NCBI GenBank assembly: GCA_013214715.1 | Contig: JABSSB010000011.1 | Span: 1-30,426, forward strand | DNA length: 30,426 nt | Direction of reading: 5' to 3' | Source of the DNA: Paracoccaceae bacterium | Lineage (GTDB): Bacteria > Pseudomonadota > Alphaproteobacteria > Rhodobacterales > Rhodobacteraceae | Shown: piece by piece, positions 1 through 6,821 of the stretch | Position numbering within the stretch: the first letter of the stretch is position 1 | Layout: the number at the start of each line of letters is the position of its first letter | The notes under the pieces: model-generated | Database searches by the model: none | What the model saw: the letters and a program-made list of their open reading frames with translations, nothing else | What the model was told of the DNA's origin: nothing | Program-made: the position numbers and the translations under genes

Positions 1-58
1 TTGCCGAAACACACGATGCGGCGCAAGATACAAAAAAGAGCAGAGAAAGACTGAGATC

Positions 59-136
59 ATGAAACTGGCAATCCTTCTGACAAGCCTGACCGTCCTTGCC
101 GCCTGCGGTGGTGTTCCCTTTGTGCCGCTGATCTGA
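59..136 (+). CDS. Very small lipoprotein (25 aa)
   Basis: ATG at 59, stop TGA at 134-136. The product is a complete lipoprotein precursor in miniature: one Lys after the initiator Met, a hydrophobic stretch of about 11 residues, and a lipobox LAAC followed by GG. The mature peptide after Cys16 would be only about ten residues (CGGVPFVPLI). A purine-rich AGAGAAAGA lies about 8 bases upstream of the ATG and can serve as ribosome binding site. Lgt, which would attach the lipid, is encoded at 7690. Entericidin-like small lipoproteins are the closest known type, but homology to them is not claimed. Function unknown. The lipobox and ribosome site argue for a real gene; the short length limits certainty. 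Confidence 0.55.
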   Translation: MKLAILLTSLTVLAACGGVPFVPLI

Positions 137-170
137 GCTGCGCAATCACGCCCCCTATCAGCCACTGCGC

Positions 171-199
171 TTGCCCCCGTCGGGCGAGAGGGATAGACA
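171..199 (+). promoter_or_regulatory. Candidate promoter of the FabH-like/tdk operon
   Basis: TTGCCC at 171-176 and TAGACA at 194-199 are separated by 17 bases, 29 bases ahead of the GTG start at 229. The -35 has the same sequence as the better pyrB candidate at 26375; the -10 is poor (3 of 6). The -35 region also forms an imperfect stem (CTTGCCC with GGGCGAG) that could instead terminate the small lipoprotein transcript. Confidence 0.25.
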
Positions 200-228
200 C
201 GGCTAAAACATCGGGAAAAAAGTAAGCC

Positions 229-1359
229 GTGAACCATATAGCCGTCATCTCAGGGACCGGGGTCTTCACCCCTCCCAACCGCGTCACCAATGACGAACTT
301 GTCGCCGCCTACAACGCCTATGCCGACCTCTTCAATGCCGAGAACGCCGGCGCGATCGAGGCCGGAGAGATCGAGGCGAAACCGCATTCTTCTTCCGAAT
401 TCATCGTCAAGGCCAGCGGGATCGAAAACCGCTATGTGATGTCGCGCGACGGACTGCTGGACCCGGAAATCATGTACCCGCTGATGCGTCAGCGCAGCGA
501 TGACGAACCAAGCATTATGGCCGAAATGGCCCTGGACGCCGCGAAAAAGGCGATGGATAAGGCCGGCGTGACCGCCGATGAGATTGATCTGGTGATCTGT
601 GCCGCGTCCAATATGGAACGCGCCTATCCCGCTGTGGCTGTTGAAATCCAAAGTCTTCTGGGCTGCCCCGGATTTGCCTTTGACATGAATGTCGCCTGCT
701 CCTCGGCGACGTTTGGCATCCAGACGGCGGCGGACATGATCCGCGCGGGCTCGGTCCGCAAGGCGTTGTTGGTGAACCCGGAAATTTGCACCGGCCATAA
801 CGAACATCGCGACCGCGATTGCCATTTCATCTTTGGCGATGTCTGCACCGCCGCGGTGCTGGAACGCGCCGAAGATGTAACAGGCGCGCATTTCGAAATC
901 CTGTCGACCCGCTGCGCCAGCGTGTTTTCGAACAACATTCGCAACAATAACGGCTTCTTGCGTCGCTCCCGCCCCGATGGGGTGGTGGATCGCCGCGACA
1001 TGCAGTTCATGCAGAATGGACGCAAAGTGTTCAAAGAGGTGCTGCCGCTGGTCAGCAAACATATCTCGGACCACATGGCAGCCGAAGACGTGACCTCTGC
1101 CGATCTCAAACGGCTTTGGCTCCATCAGGCCAACAAGAACATGAATGACTTCATCGGGCGCAAGGTCATGGGCCGCGAACCGACACCGCAGGAGCAGCCC
1201 AATATCCTGCAGGATTATGCCAATACGTCTTCGGCGGGGTCGATCATCACCTTCTCGCAGTATTCCGACGACATGGAAGAAGGCGATTACGGGCTGATCT
1301 GCTCCTTCGGGGCGGGCTATTCCGTGGGGTCGGTTCTGGTCAAACGCCATACCGCCTGA
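229..1359 (+). CDS. Beta-ketoacyl-ACP synthase III (FabH-like)
   Basis: 376 aa, starting at GTG 229 where the conserved N-terminal strand (HIAVISGTGVFTP) begins. Thiolase fold of the KAS III group: nucleophile Cys157 in NVACSSATFG, His299 in WLHQANKNM, and Asn332 in NTSSAGS make the usual Cys-His-Asn triad; the glycine-rich C-terminal strand is FGAGYSVGSV. KAS III enzymes condense an acyl-CoA primer with malonyl-ACP at the start of fatty acid synthesis. The protein is about 55 residues longer than housekeeping FabH (about 320 aa) with inserts near residues 30-55 and 75-95, so it may be a FabH paralogue that takes longer acyl-CoA primers, as described for some Pseudomonas FabH-like proteins. 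It is translationally coupled to tdk (TGATG). Family is sure, substrate is not. Confidence 0.9.
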   Translation: MNHIAVISGTGVFTPPNRVTNDELVAAYNAYADLFNAENAGAIEAGEIEAKPHSSSEFIVKASGIENRYVMSRDGLLDPEIMYPLMRQRSDDEPSIMAEMALDAAKKAMDKAGVTADEIDLVICAASNMERAYPAVAVEIQSLLGCPGFAFDMNVACSSATFGIQTAADMIRAGSVRKALLVNPEICTGHNEHRDRDCHFIFGDVCTAAVLERAEDVTGAHFEILSTRCASVFSNNIRNNNGFLRRSRPDGVVDRRDMQFMQNGRKVFKEVLPLVSKHISDHMAAEDVTSADLKRLWLHQANKNMNDFIGRKVMGREPTPQEQPNILQDYANTSSAGSIITFSQYSDDMEEGDYGLICSFGAGYSVGSVLVKRHTA

Positions 1360-1940
1360 TGGCCAAGCTGTTCTTCAACTATTCGACGATGAATGCGGGC
1401 AAGTCGACGATCTTGCTTCAGGCGTCATACAACTACCGCGAAAACGGGATGCAGACCTATCTGCTGACCGCCGCCATCGACGGGCGCGCGGGCACAGGCA
1501 AGATCGCATCGCGCATCGGCATCGCGTCTGAGGCGGATCTTTTTGCCCCCGGCGAAAACCTGTTCGAGAAAATCGCCTTGCGCCTGGCCAAAGGCAAAGT
1601 GGCTGCGATCTTCGTGGATGAGGCGCAGTTTCTGGACCCCGAACAGGTCAAGCAATTGGCCCGCGTCGTCGATGATCTGAAGGTGCCGGTGTTGTGTTAT
1701 GGGCTGCGCGTGGATTTTCAGGGCAACCTGTTTCCGGGCTCTGCCGCACTTTTGGCCTGGGCCGATGAAATGCGCGAGGTGCGCACCATCTGCCATTGCG
1801 GGCGCAAAGCCACGATGGTTGTGCGCAAGGACGCACAGGGCAATGTCATCACCGAGGGCGACCAGGTTCAGATCGGCGGCAACGAGACCTATGTCTCGCT
1901 CTGCCGCCGTCACTGGCGCGAGGCTGTCGGCGACCGCTAG
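1359..1940 (+). CDS. tdk: Thymidine kinase (type II, TK1-like)
   Basis: 193 aa. Phosphorylates thymidine (and deoxyuridine) to the monophosphate with ATP in the salvage pathway, in the cytoplasm. P-loop MNAGKST at residues 11-17, Walker B plus catalytic base FVDEAQ with Glu88, and the lasso region GLRVDFQGNLFPGS (115-128) that closes over the nucleoside. Zinc ligands Cys145 and Cys147 (CHC) with Cys182 and His185 (CRRH) sit where the E. coli enzyme has them. Length is normal for the family. The ATG overlaps the stop of the FabH-like gene by one base (TGATG), so the two are co-translated. Its TAG stop lies in CTAG, which also gives the stop of the opposing dehydrogenase gene. Confidence 0.96.
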   Translation: MAKLFFNYSTMNAGKSTILLQASYNYRENGMQTYLLTAAIDGRAGTGKIASRIGIASEADLFAPGENLFEKIALRLAKGKVAAIFVDEAQFLDPEQVKQLARVVDDLKVPVLCYGLRVDFQGNLFPGSAALLAWADEMREVRTICHCGRKATMVVRKDAQGNVITEGDQVQIGGNETYVSLCRRHWREAVGDR

Positions 1941-2887
1941 ACCGCGTTGGGCAGCGGTTTGCCGTCCCGGAACGCTTCCAGATTGTCCAAGGCCATATGG
2001 CCCATCGCCGTCCGCACTTCGAGAGTGGCGGTGCCCAGATGCGGCAGCAGCGTGACAGTGTCCAAAGCCTTCAGCGCAGCGGGCACCTCCGGTTCAAACT
2101 CATAGACATCCAACCCCGCCCCGCCAATCTGGCCTGTTTCCAGTGCCACGATCAAAGCGGCCTCATCCATCACATCCCCCCGCGCGATATTGATCAGATG
2201 CGAATGATCGGGCATCGCCTCAAACACCGGCGCGCCGATCAGGTGATGCGTTTCGGCCCCGCCCGGCACGGCGATGACCAGAAAATCAACCTCCGCGGCC
2301 AAGGCTTCGATATTTGCAAAACGCTTTGCCGGGTAAGGCAAATCCTTGTCGCTCCGCGCGACGTAGCCCACCGACATGCCAAAGCCATAATGCCCACGCC
2401 GCGCAATCGCCTGCCCGATACGCCCCATGCCGACGACGCCCAGACGTTTGCCGGTCACATGCTGGCCCAGCATCTGCGTCGGATGCCAGCCATCCCAGGC
2501 ATTGGCACGCACGATCCGCTCGCCTTCGGCGGCGCGCCGCGCGCTCATCAATAGAAGGGTCATTGCCGTGTCGGCGGTGGCATCGGTCACAGCGCCGGGC
2601 GTGTTGGTTACGGCAACACCTGCGGCCTGCGCCGCGGCCACATCGATATGGTTGAACCCCACGCCGAAATTGGCCAGCAACCGGGCGCGGGGTGCGGGCA
2701 CATCTGCAAACACCTGAGCCGAAAACGCATCGCGCAGCGTTGGCATGACCACATCGTAATCCCGCAACGCCACCCGCAATTCTTCAGCACTCAATGGCGT
2801 GTTTTCGGCGCGCAAATCCGCATCAAACCCGGCCGTGGCCCGCGCAGCCACAGGGTCGGGCATGACCCGCGTGATCAGTAGTTTCAA
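1937..2887 (-). CDS. D-2-hydroxyacid dehydrogenase (glyoxylate/hydroxypyruvate reductase type)
   Basis: 316 aa. NAD(P)-dependent reduction of a 2-keto acid such as glyoxylate or hydroxypyruvate, cytoplasmic. The Rossmann motif GMGRIG is at 153-158, and the catalytic set of the family is complete: Arg236 in NIARGD, Glu265 in YEFEPEVP and His283 in LLPHLGTAT. NFGVGFNHID (73-82) is the substrate-loop signature. The basic residue R178 in VARSD after the second strand suggests NADPH as cofactor (inference). It is last of the minus-strand set ybjN-proC-csaA-this gene, and overlaps csaA by 4 bases. It faces tdk with a 4-base stop-stop overlap. The exact substrate cannot be told from sequence. Confidence 0.93.
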   Translation of the reverse strand: MKLLITRVMPDPVAARATAGFDADLRAENTPLSAEELRVALRDYDVVMPTLRDAFSAQVFADVPAPRARLLANFGVGFNHIDVAAAQAAGVAVTNTPGAVTDATADTAMTLLLMSARRAAEGERIVRANAWDGWHPTQMLGQHVTGKRLGVVGMGRIGQAIARRGHYGFGMSVGYVARSDKDLPYPAKRFANIEALAAEVDFLVIAVPGGAETHHLIGAPVFEAMPDHSHLINIARGDVMDEAALIVALETGQIGGAGLDVYEFEPEVPAALKALDTVTLLPHLGTATLEVRTAMGHMALDNLEAFRDGKPLPNAV

Positions 2888-3222
2888 TGCATCCGCCCCC
2901 CGGCGGGCACCGGGCCATCAGGTCCAACCAGCACGATCTCTCCGCCCTCATCCGGCAGGCCAAGCACAAGCACTTCGGACATGAACTTGCCAATCTGACG
3001 CGGCGGGAAGTTGACCACAGCCATCACCTGCTTGCCCACCAGATCCTCCGGGTTGTAATGCGCTGTCACCTGGGCAGAGCTTTTGCGTTCGCCGATGTCA
3101 TCCCCGAAATCGATCCACATCTTGATCGCCGGCTTGCGCGCCTCGGGGAAAGGCTCGGCCCGCAACACGGTGCCCACGCGCACATCAACCTTCTGAAAGT
3201 CGTCAAATGAAATCTCAGCCAC
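2884..3222 (-). CDS. csaA: CsaA-like tRNA-binding-domain protein
   Basis: 112 aa, almost the whole protein being one OB-fold tRNA-binding domain as in CsaA and the C-terminus of methionyl-tRNA synthetase. Marks of the family are DFQKVDVRVGTV (8-19) and the C-terminal half with QVMAVVNFPPRQIGKFMSEV split across 65-84, then LVLGLPDEGG. CsaA has been described as an export-related chaperone in Bacillus and as a tRNA binder; which role applies here is not shown. It overlaps proC by 8 bases upstream and the dehydrogenase gene by 4 bases (ATGA) downstream, so it is the middle of a tightly coupled operon. No catalytic residues expected. Confidence 0.9.
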   Translation of the reverse strand: MAEISFDDFQKVDVRVGTVLRAEPFPEARKPAIKMWIDFGDDIGERKSSAQVTAHYNPEDLVGKQVMAVVNFPPRQIGKFMSEVLVLGLPDEGGEIVLVGPDGPVPAGGRMH

Positions 3223-4027
3223 GCGATAGGTCCTTTGATCGTTCCGTGGCCGCCGCCACGGTGGCCGCCACCAATGGAGGCAGGCCGGTTTCCTTATCCA
3301 TCAACACTTCAAGCCCCGCCTGCGTCGTCCCGTTGGGAGAGGTCACATTGACTCGCAATTGCGTCGGTGTTTCATCCGCCGCCTCGGCCAGCGCCCCCGC
3401 GCCGGCCACAGTGGCCTTGGCCAGTTGCATCGCCAACTCTGCCGAAAGACCCTGCGCCGCGCCCGCCGCGGCCAGCGTTTCGATCAGGTGAAACACATAG
3501 GCCGGGCCAGAGCCGCTGACACCGGTGACCGCATCCATCTGCGCCTCATCCTCAAGCCGCACGACCTGCCCGACGGCCGATAACAGGCCTTCGGCCAAAT
3601 CCAGCTGCGCTTGCCCGGCGGAATTTCCAATGATCGCGGTGATGCCCCGCCCTACAGCCGCCGGAGTGTTCGGCATCGCCCGAATGATCGGAGAGCCCGC
3701 GCCCAGCACCGCCTCGAAGGCGGCAATCGGCGTGCCCGCAGCAACCGACACAAAAAGCGTCCGACCGCCGCCCAGCGCCTGCAAACGCGGCAGCGCGTCG
3801 CCCATCATCTGCGGTTTTACGGCAATCAGCGCCACAGCGGGCGCGTCGGGCAGCTCCGTGTTCACATGCACACCGATGCCCCTGACCCAATCGGACGGCG
3901 CCGGGTCCAGCACATATACATACGTAGGGTCCAAGCCCTGCTCAAGCCATCCGGCGAGCATTGCCGACCCCATCTTGCCGCAGCCCAAAAGCACAAGCCC
4001 CCGCGCTGCGACCACGCTCATATCCAT
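3215..4027 (-). CDS. proC: Pyrroline-5-carboxylate reductase
   Basis: 270 aa. Last step of proline synthesis: reduction of 1-pyrroline-5-carboxylate to L-proline with NAD(P)H, in the cytoplasm. N-terminal Rossmann motif GCGKMG at 15-20, VKPQ at 70-73, MPNTPAAVGRG at 118-128, and the family signature TSPNGTTQAGLEVL at 229-242; the SGSGPAYVF helix cap lies at 171-179. Normal length. The start at 4027 has GGAG seven bases upstream; a second ATG six bases in is a weaker choice. The gene follows ybjN after 34 bases and overlaps csaA by 8 bases, so one transcript is likely. Confidence 0.96.
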   Translation of the reverse strand: MDMSVVAARGLVLLGCGKMGSAMLAGWLEQGLDPTYVYVLDPAPSDWVRGIGVHVNTELPDAPAVALIAVKPQMMGDALPRLQALGGGRTLFVSVAAGTPIAAFEAVLGAGSPIIRAMPNTPAAVGRGITAIIGNSAGQAQLDLAEGLLSAVGQVVRLEDEAQMDAVTGVSGSGPAYVFHLIETLAAAGAAQGLSAELAMQLAKATVAGAGALAEAADETPTQLRVNVTSPNGTTQAGLEVLMDKETGLPPLVAATVAAATERSKDLSRG

Positions 4028-4061
4028 GCCGCCTCTCCCCCTTCCGGTTCAAGGCACAGCT

Positions 4062-4562
4062 TTAGGCGCGCCCGTAAGCCTCTGCAATGGCGACCTGCAT
4101 CGACTCCGCTGGGCTCCGGTCGGAATAGAGCATCAGTTGCAGCGCCGGGTAATACCGCTCGGCGCTCAGCACGGCGGCATTGATCATCGTGTCAATCTGC
4201 TCGGGCGCGGCCATCTGACCGCCCGCCTGCAACAGACCATAGCGATAGACCATCAGCTTTTGTTCTGGCCAATAGGTGAAGGCACCGGCCCAGCACTGAT
4301 CGTTGACCATGTTGATCAACTCGTAAAGCTGCGCCAGCTTCTCCTCTGGCGGGTCCAGTTCAAAAGTACAGACCATGCGCAGGGTCTCATCAAACCCCGA
4401 CCAGGCCAGGGTGACCGAATAGGTCCGCCACTGACCTTCCACGGCCATTGCGATCTGATCGTCCCCCAGACGATCGAATTCCCAATCATGATGCTCTGCA
4501 AGATGCTCGACAATGTCGATAGGGTGGAGGTCTTCCTCGAGGAACTGCTCGGACAGGGCCAT
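4062..4562 (-). CDS. YbjN-domain protein
   Basis: 166 aa, matching the alphaproteobacterial YbjN family (type III secretion chaperone-like fold) from end to end: acidic N-terminus, a beta-rich middle (QIAMAVEGQWRTYSVTLAW), the LYELINMVNDQCWAGAF stretch at about 79-95, and a long C-terminal helix. In E. coli YbjN has been linked to motility and stress phenotypes; its molecular role is unknown and none is claimed here. First gene of the minus-strand proC operon. AGAGAGG lies about 8 bases before the ATG. Just upstream, the leader contains two small inverted repeats (CTGCT/AGCAG and CTAGGG/CCCTAG). Next to it begins the AT-richer island. Confidence 0.85.
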   Translation of the reverse strand: MALSEQFLEEDLHPIDIVEHLAEHHDWEFDRLGDDQIAMAVEGQWRTYSVTLAWSGFDETLRMVCTFELDPPEEKLAQLYELINMVNDQCWAGAFTYWPEQKLMVYRYGLLQAGGQMAAPEQIDTMINAAVLSAERYYPALQLMLYSDRSPAESMQVAIAEAYGRA

Positions 4563-4840
4563 TACGCTACCTCTCTGCTGTCTAGCAGCCTAGGGCGGCA
4601 GCGCCCCTAGCGCTAGATGCCTGCTCTATCGGAGCGCAGCTTTTCCGCGTCTCCTACTAAATATGGTGCGCGCCCAAAGCAAGTCTGGCAACACTTTATT
4701 TTGAATTTGGCCCAATAAGTTGTGGATCATTGCAAGTAGCGACGCGAAATCTTCCCCGATTGCTGCAATTGTCATCATCTCGTTACACCTCAAAGAAGGG
4801 CGCCGAAACGCCCAGCCGGTGCCATAAATGTTGAAAACTC

Positions 4841-4875
4841 TGATCCGAGCAGTTGTTGCTCGGATCAACTTTTTT
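4841..4875 (+). terminator. Strong intrinsic terminator without an obvious gene upstream
   Basis: Perfect 11-bp stem TGATCCGAGCA / TGCTCGGATCA with a GTTGT loop, followed by AC and six T. It reads on the + strand. The nearest annotated + strand gene upstream is tdk, over 2.9 kb away, with minus-strand genes between, so it must serve an unrecognised transcript or be a remnant of a lost gene. Confidence 0.8.
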
Positions 4876-4923
4876 ATCAGAGACTTAGCGATGCAAAGGC
4901 GTCAGAAGTTAGCAACTCACCCC

Positions 4924-5033
4924 CTAAGACTTCTTCGAGGATTGAGAGGCGGGGTACCGGGTTCCGCTTTGCCGTGTGTCGCATTGTAGACAAGGCGCCG
5001 AAGCCTGCGAGGGTCAGGCCTCATAAGTCTTAG
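4924..5033 (+). ncRNA. Candidate structured RNA
   Basis: CTAAGACTT at 4924-4932 is an exact reverse complement of AAGTCTTAG at 5025-5033, and GAGG (4937-4940) can pair with CCTC (5019-5022) just inside. Within this closing helix lie a 5-bp stem with a 7-base loop (GCCTG/CAGGC at 5003-5018), a TGTC/GACA hairpin nested in GCC/GGC (about 4971-4996), and further GC-rich pairing. It lies between two terminators (4841 and 5040). It does not resemble tmRNA, 6S, RNase P or SRP RNA as far as can be judged by eye. Strand is inferred from the terminators. It could be a chance or relict structure. Confidence 0.3.
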
Positions 5034-5039
5034 CTCTAG

Positions 5040-5084
5040 AGAGCGTGTATTTTAGGGTCAGTAGCTGTGCAGAACGCTCTTTTT
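5040..5084 (+). terminator. Terminator-like hairpin after the candidate RNA
   Basis: AGAGCGT (5040-5046) pairs perfectly with ACGCTCT (5074-5080), followed directly by TTTT. The 27-base loop is long, which weakens the case. The 3' arm is also the first part of repeat copy 1. Confidence 0.4.
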
Positions 5085-5149
5085 GTCGTTCAAGGTGCGC
5101 AAAGCGGACATCTGTAAGTTAGTGCGCCAGCGTCTGCTATGCGGACAAA
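5075..5149 (+). repeat. 75-bp direct repeat, copy 1
   Basis: Runs from CGCTCTTTTTGTCGTTCAAG to the GCGGACAAA end. Copy 2 at 6677-6751 matches at 71 of 75 positions in the same orientation. The differences are at repeat positions 9, 10, 45 and 51. The two copies enclose the adenylate cyclase gene. Within the unit GCGGACA occurs twice (5104 and 5141). Confidence 0.9.
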
Positions 5150-5290
5150 ACAGACATGTATTTCAAAGCCAGACTTGCGACGCACACCACAATGGTGCGT
5201 CATCGAATGTTTCTAAACTAGTGTGATATGCTTAGCGGGTAGTCTGACGATATGCCCCGGAAAAGGGGGCTTCAAAAGAAGGGAGCCGAA

Positions 5291-5335
5291 ATGCCTGACA
5301 AATCACTGCTTTCCGATCCGGTCAGTCTTCCGTGA
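5291..5335 (+). CDS. Possible 14-codon leader or relict reading frame
   Basis: ATG 5291 to TGA 5333-5335, peptide MPDKSLLSDPVSLP. It has one of the best ribosome sites of the island (AAGGGAG, five bases upstream), just after a GCCCC/GGGGC hairpin. It ends 99 bases before the cyclase start. It could be a leader peptide, the stump of a deleted gene, or chance. Nothing in the peptide is recognisable. Confidence 0.22.
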   Translation: MPDKSLLSDPVSLP

Positions 5336-5434
5336 TGTGCTTTACTTCAGAACCGCATTGGTTGCCATGCAATGACATGGGAGCGCGCAGACAACACGAT
5401 GCCATTATAGGCAACATAGTCATAGGCTATCAGG

Positions 5435-6676
5435 ATGTCTGAAACCGGTGCGCTCCGCAATGTGCTATCATCGATCACATCTGTGCCAGATGGGCCGGAT
5501 GGAGAGACGAGCCGAGCATATTTCGTCTCCATAGTCTTTTATGTTCTGGCGACCGGCTTTCATGTGGCTGCTCTGGTGATGTCCTGGAATTTGGAGGTAA
5601 CGCCTGTTTACCTGTTCAACTACGCGAGTATCGCTGTCTATATTCTGTGTATTTACTTAGTCGTGCAGCATGGCGCTTTGAAGCTCGCGTTTGTTCTTGG
5701 CCCTTTCATTGAAGTCCCGCTGCATGCCATTCTGCTTGTGCTATGTGTCGGGCTGGGCGTCGCACAGTTTCTCTTCGCAGTTCTTCCAGTGGTGCTTGTG
5801 TTCTTGATGCCGTTTGCATGGCGCACCAGAATGCTGCTAAGCGCGGCATCTGCGCTGATATTTCTCTTTATTGTAATGCTGGGACTGATACACGAACCCT
5901 GGTACGAAATACCCCAAATTTGGGTGTATTTTATCGGAGCATTCTGCGCCCTTGGCATGCCGCTAACGTTGGCTGTTTTATTCGCCATCAATCAAAAAGC
6001 GGCAATCGTTGCCGAAGCGAAACTGGAAGCCGAATACGCCCGATCAGAAAACCTGCTCTATAACCTGCTACCTGAAGGCATCGCTGCACGTCTGAAGCTC
6101 GAACCAGACACTACAATTGCCGACGATCTTCCCAAGGTGGCAATTTTGTTCGCCGATATTGTGGATTTCACACCGCGTGCGGCGACCTTCCCGCCCGACA
6201 AGATTGTCAGCTTTCTAAATACCATCTTTAGCCGCTTTGACGAACTTGCCGAGAAACACGGGTTGGAGAAAATCAAAACGATCGGCGACGCTTACATGGT
6301 CGCCGCGGGGATGCCTTCACCCGTCGGCGATCCAGTGCACCGCATCGCACAGATGGCGCTCGATATGCACGAGGCTGTAGAGGAGTTGTCCACAGAGTTT
6401 CCAGATGGCTTGCAGATCCGCGTTGGCTTACACGCCGGTCCTGCAGTGGCCGGGGTTATCGGGAACAAGAAGCTGTTCTATGATGTATGGGGCGAGACAG
6501 TGAATACCGCCAGCCGGATGGAAAGCCACGGCGAACCAGGACGGATACAGGTAACCGGGCCGGCTCATGAAGAACTCAAGGGGGATTACCACTTTGAGCA
6601 TCGAGGGATCCTAAACATCAAAGGAATGGGTGCGGTTGAAACATGGTGGCTGACCGGAAAACGAGCGTCAGATTAG
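5435..6676 (+). CDS. Membrane-bound class III adenylate cyclase
   Basis: 413 aa. Makes cyclic AMP from ATP. About six membrane spans fill residues 28-185, then a linker helix with NLLPEGIAARLK (207-221), the usual coupling element, and a cyclase domain at about 230-400. Metal-binding Asp241 (FADIVDFT) and Asp285 (IGDAYM), adenine-selecting Lys279 and Asp350 (FYDVWG), and transition-state Asn357 and Arg361 (VNTASRM) are all present with the right spacing, so it should be active as a homodimer and prefer ATP to GTP. The membrane part probably senses something, unknown what. Lower GC than the neighbouring core genes; bounded by 75-bp direct repeats, copy 2 starting at the base after its stop. 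The ribosome site is weak (AGG-type only). Confidence 0.93.
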   Translation: MSETGALRNVLSSITSVPDGPDGETSRAYFVSIVFYVLATGFHVAALVMSWNLEVTPVYLFNYASIAVYILCIYLVVQHGALKLAFVLGPFIEVPLHAILLVLCVGLGVAQFLFAVLPVVLVFLMPFAWRTRMLLSAASALIFLFIVMLGLIHEPWYEIPQIWVYFIGAFCALGMPLTLAVLFAINQKAAIVAEAKLEAEYARSENLLYNLLPEGIAARLKLEPDTTIADDLPKVAILFADIVDFTPRAATFPPDKIVSFLNTIFSRFDELAEKHGLEKIKTIGDAYMVAAGMPSPVGDPVHRIAQMALDMHEAVEELSTEFPDGLQIRVGLHAGPAVAGVIGNKKLFYDVWGETVNTASRMESHGEPGRIQVTGPAHEELKGDYHFEHRGILNIKGMGAVETWWLTGKRASD

Positions 6677-6751
6677 CGCTCTTTACGTCGTTCAAGGTGC
6701 GCAAAGCGGACATCTGTAAGCTAGTGGGCCAGCGTCTGCTATGCGGACAAA
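6677..6751 (+). repeat. 75-bp direct repeat, copy 2
   Basis: Begins immediately after the TAG stop of the cyclase and matches copy 1 (5075-5149) at 71 of 75 positions. Its first five bases CGCTC pair with GAGCG at 6663-6667 at the end of the cyclase gene, giving a 5-bp hairpin followed by TTT, a possible weak terminator. Confidence 0.9.
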
Positions 6752-6821
6752 GCGGTCATTGTCCAACGACCGCGGTTCCAATAAGCTCCCATTTCGCTAT
6801 TGATCTCAAAAACGATGAACT

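Larger units (their letters stand above)
4563..5434. other. Gene-poor, AT-richer left part of the island
   Basis: 872 bases without a convincing protein gene. It holds, in order: the leader of the ybjN gene with two small inverted repeats (4570-4615); a stretch with only weak reading frames, the best being a 50-codon minus-strand frame ending at 4626; a strong + strand terminator (4841-4875); a sequence with a long closing inverted repeat (4924-5033) followed by a terminator-like hairpin; copy 1 of the 75-bp repeat (5075-5149); a hairpin formed by GACGCAC and GTGCGTC (5179-5201); a GCCCC/GGGGC hairpin near 5253-5270 followed by a GGGAG ribosome site and a 14-codon frame (5291). Base composition is visibly lower in GC than the flanking genes. 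Confidence 0.7.

Noticed and set aside
250..1350. 366-codon open frame on the minus strand
   Set aside because: Lies exactly antisense to the FabH-like gene, which has a full catalytic triad; a shadow of high-GC codon use.
4626..4868. 80-codon minus-strand frame in the island
   Set aside because: Its first part overlaps the strong terminator hairpin; a shorter version from 4778 (50 codons) is conceivable but has no recognisable features and a poor ribosome site.
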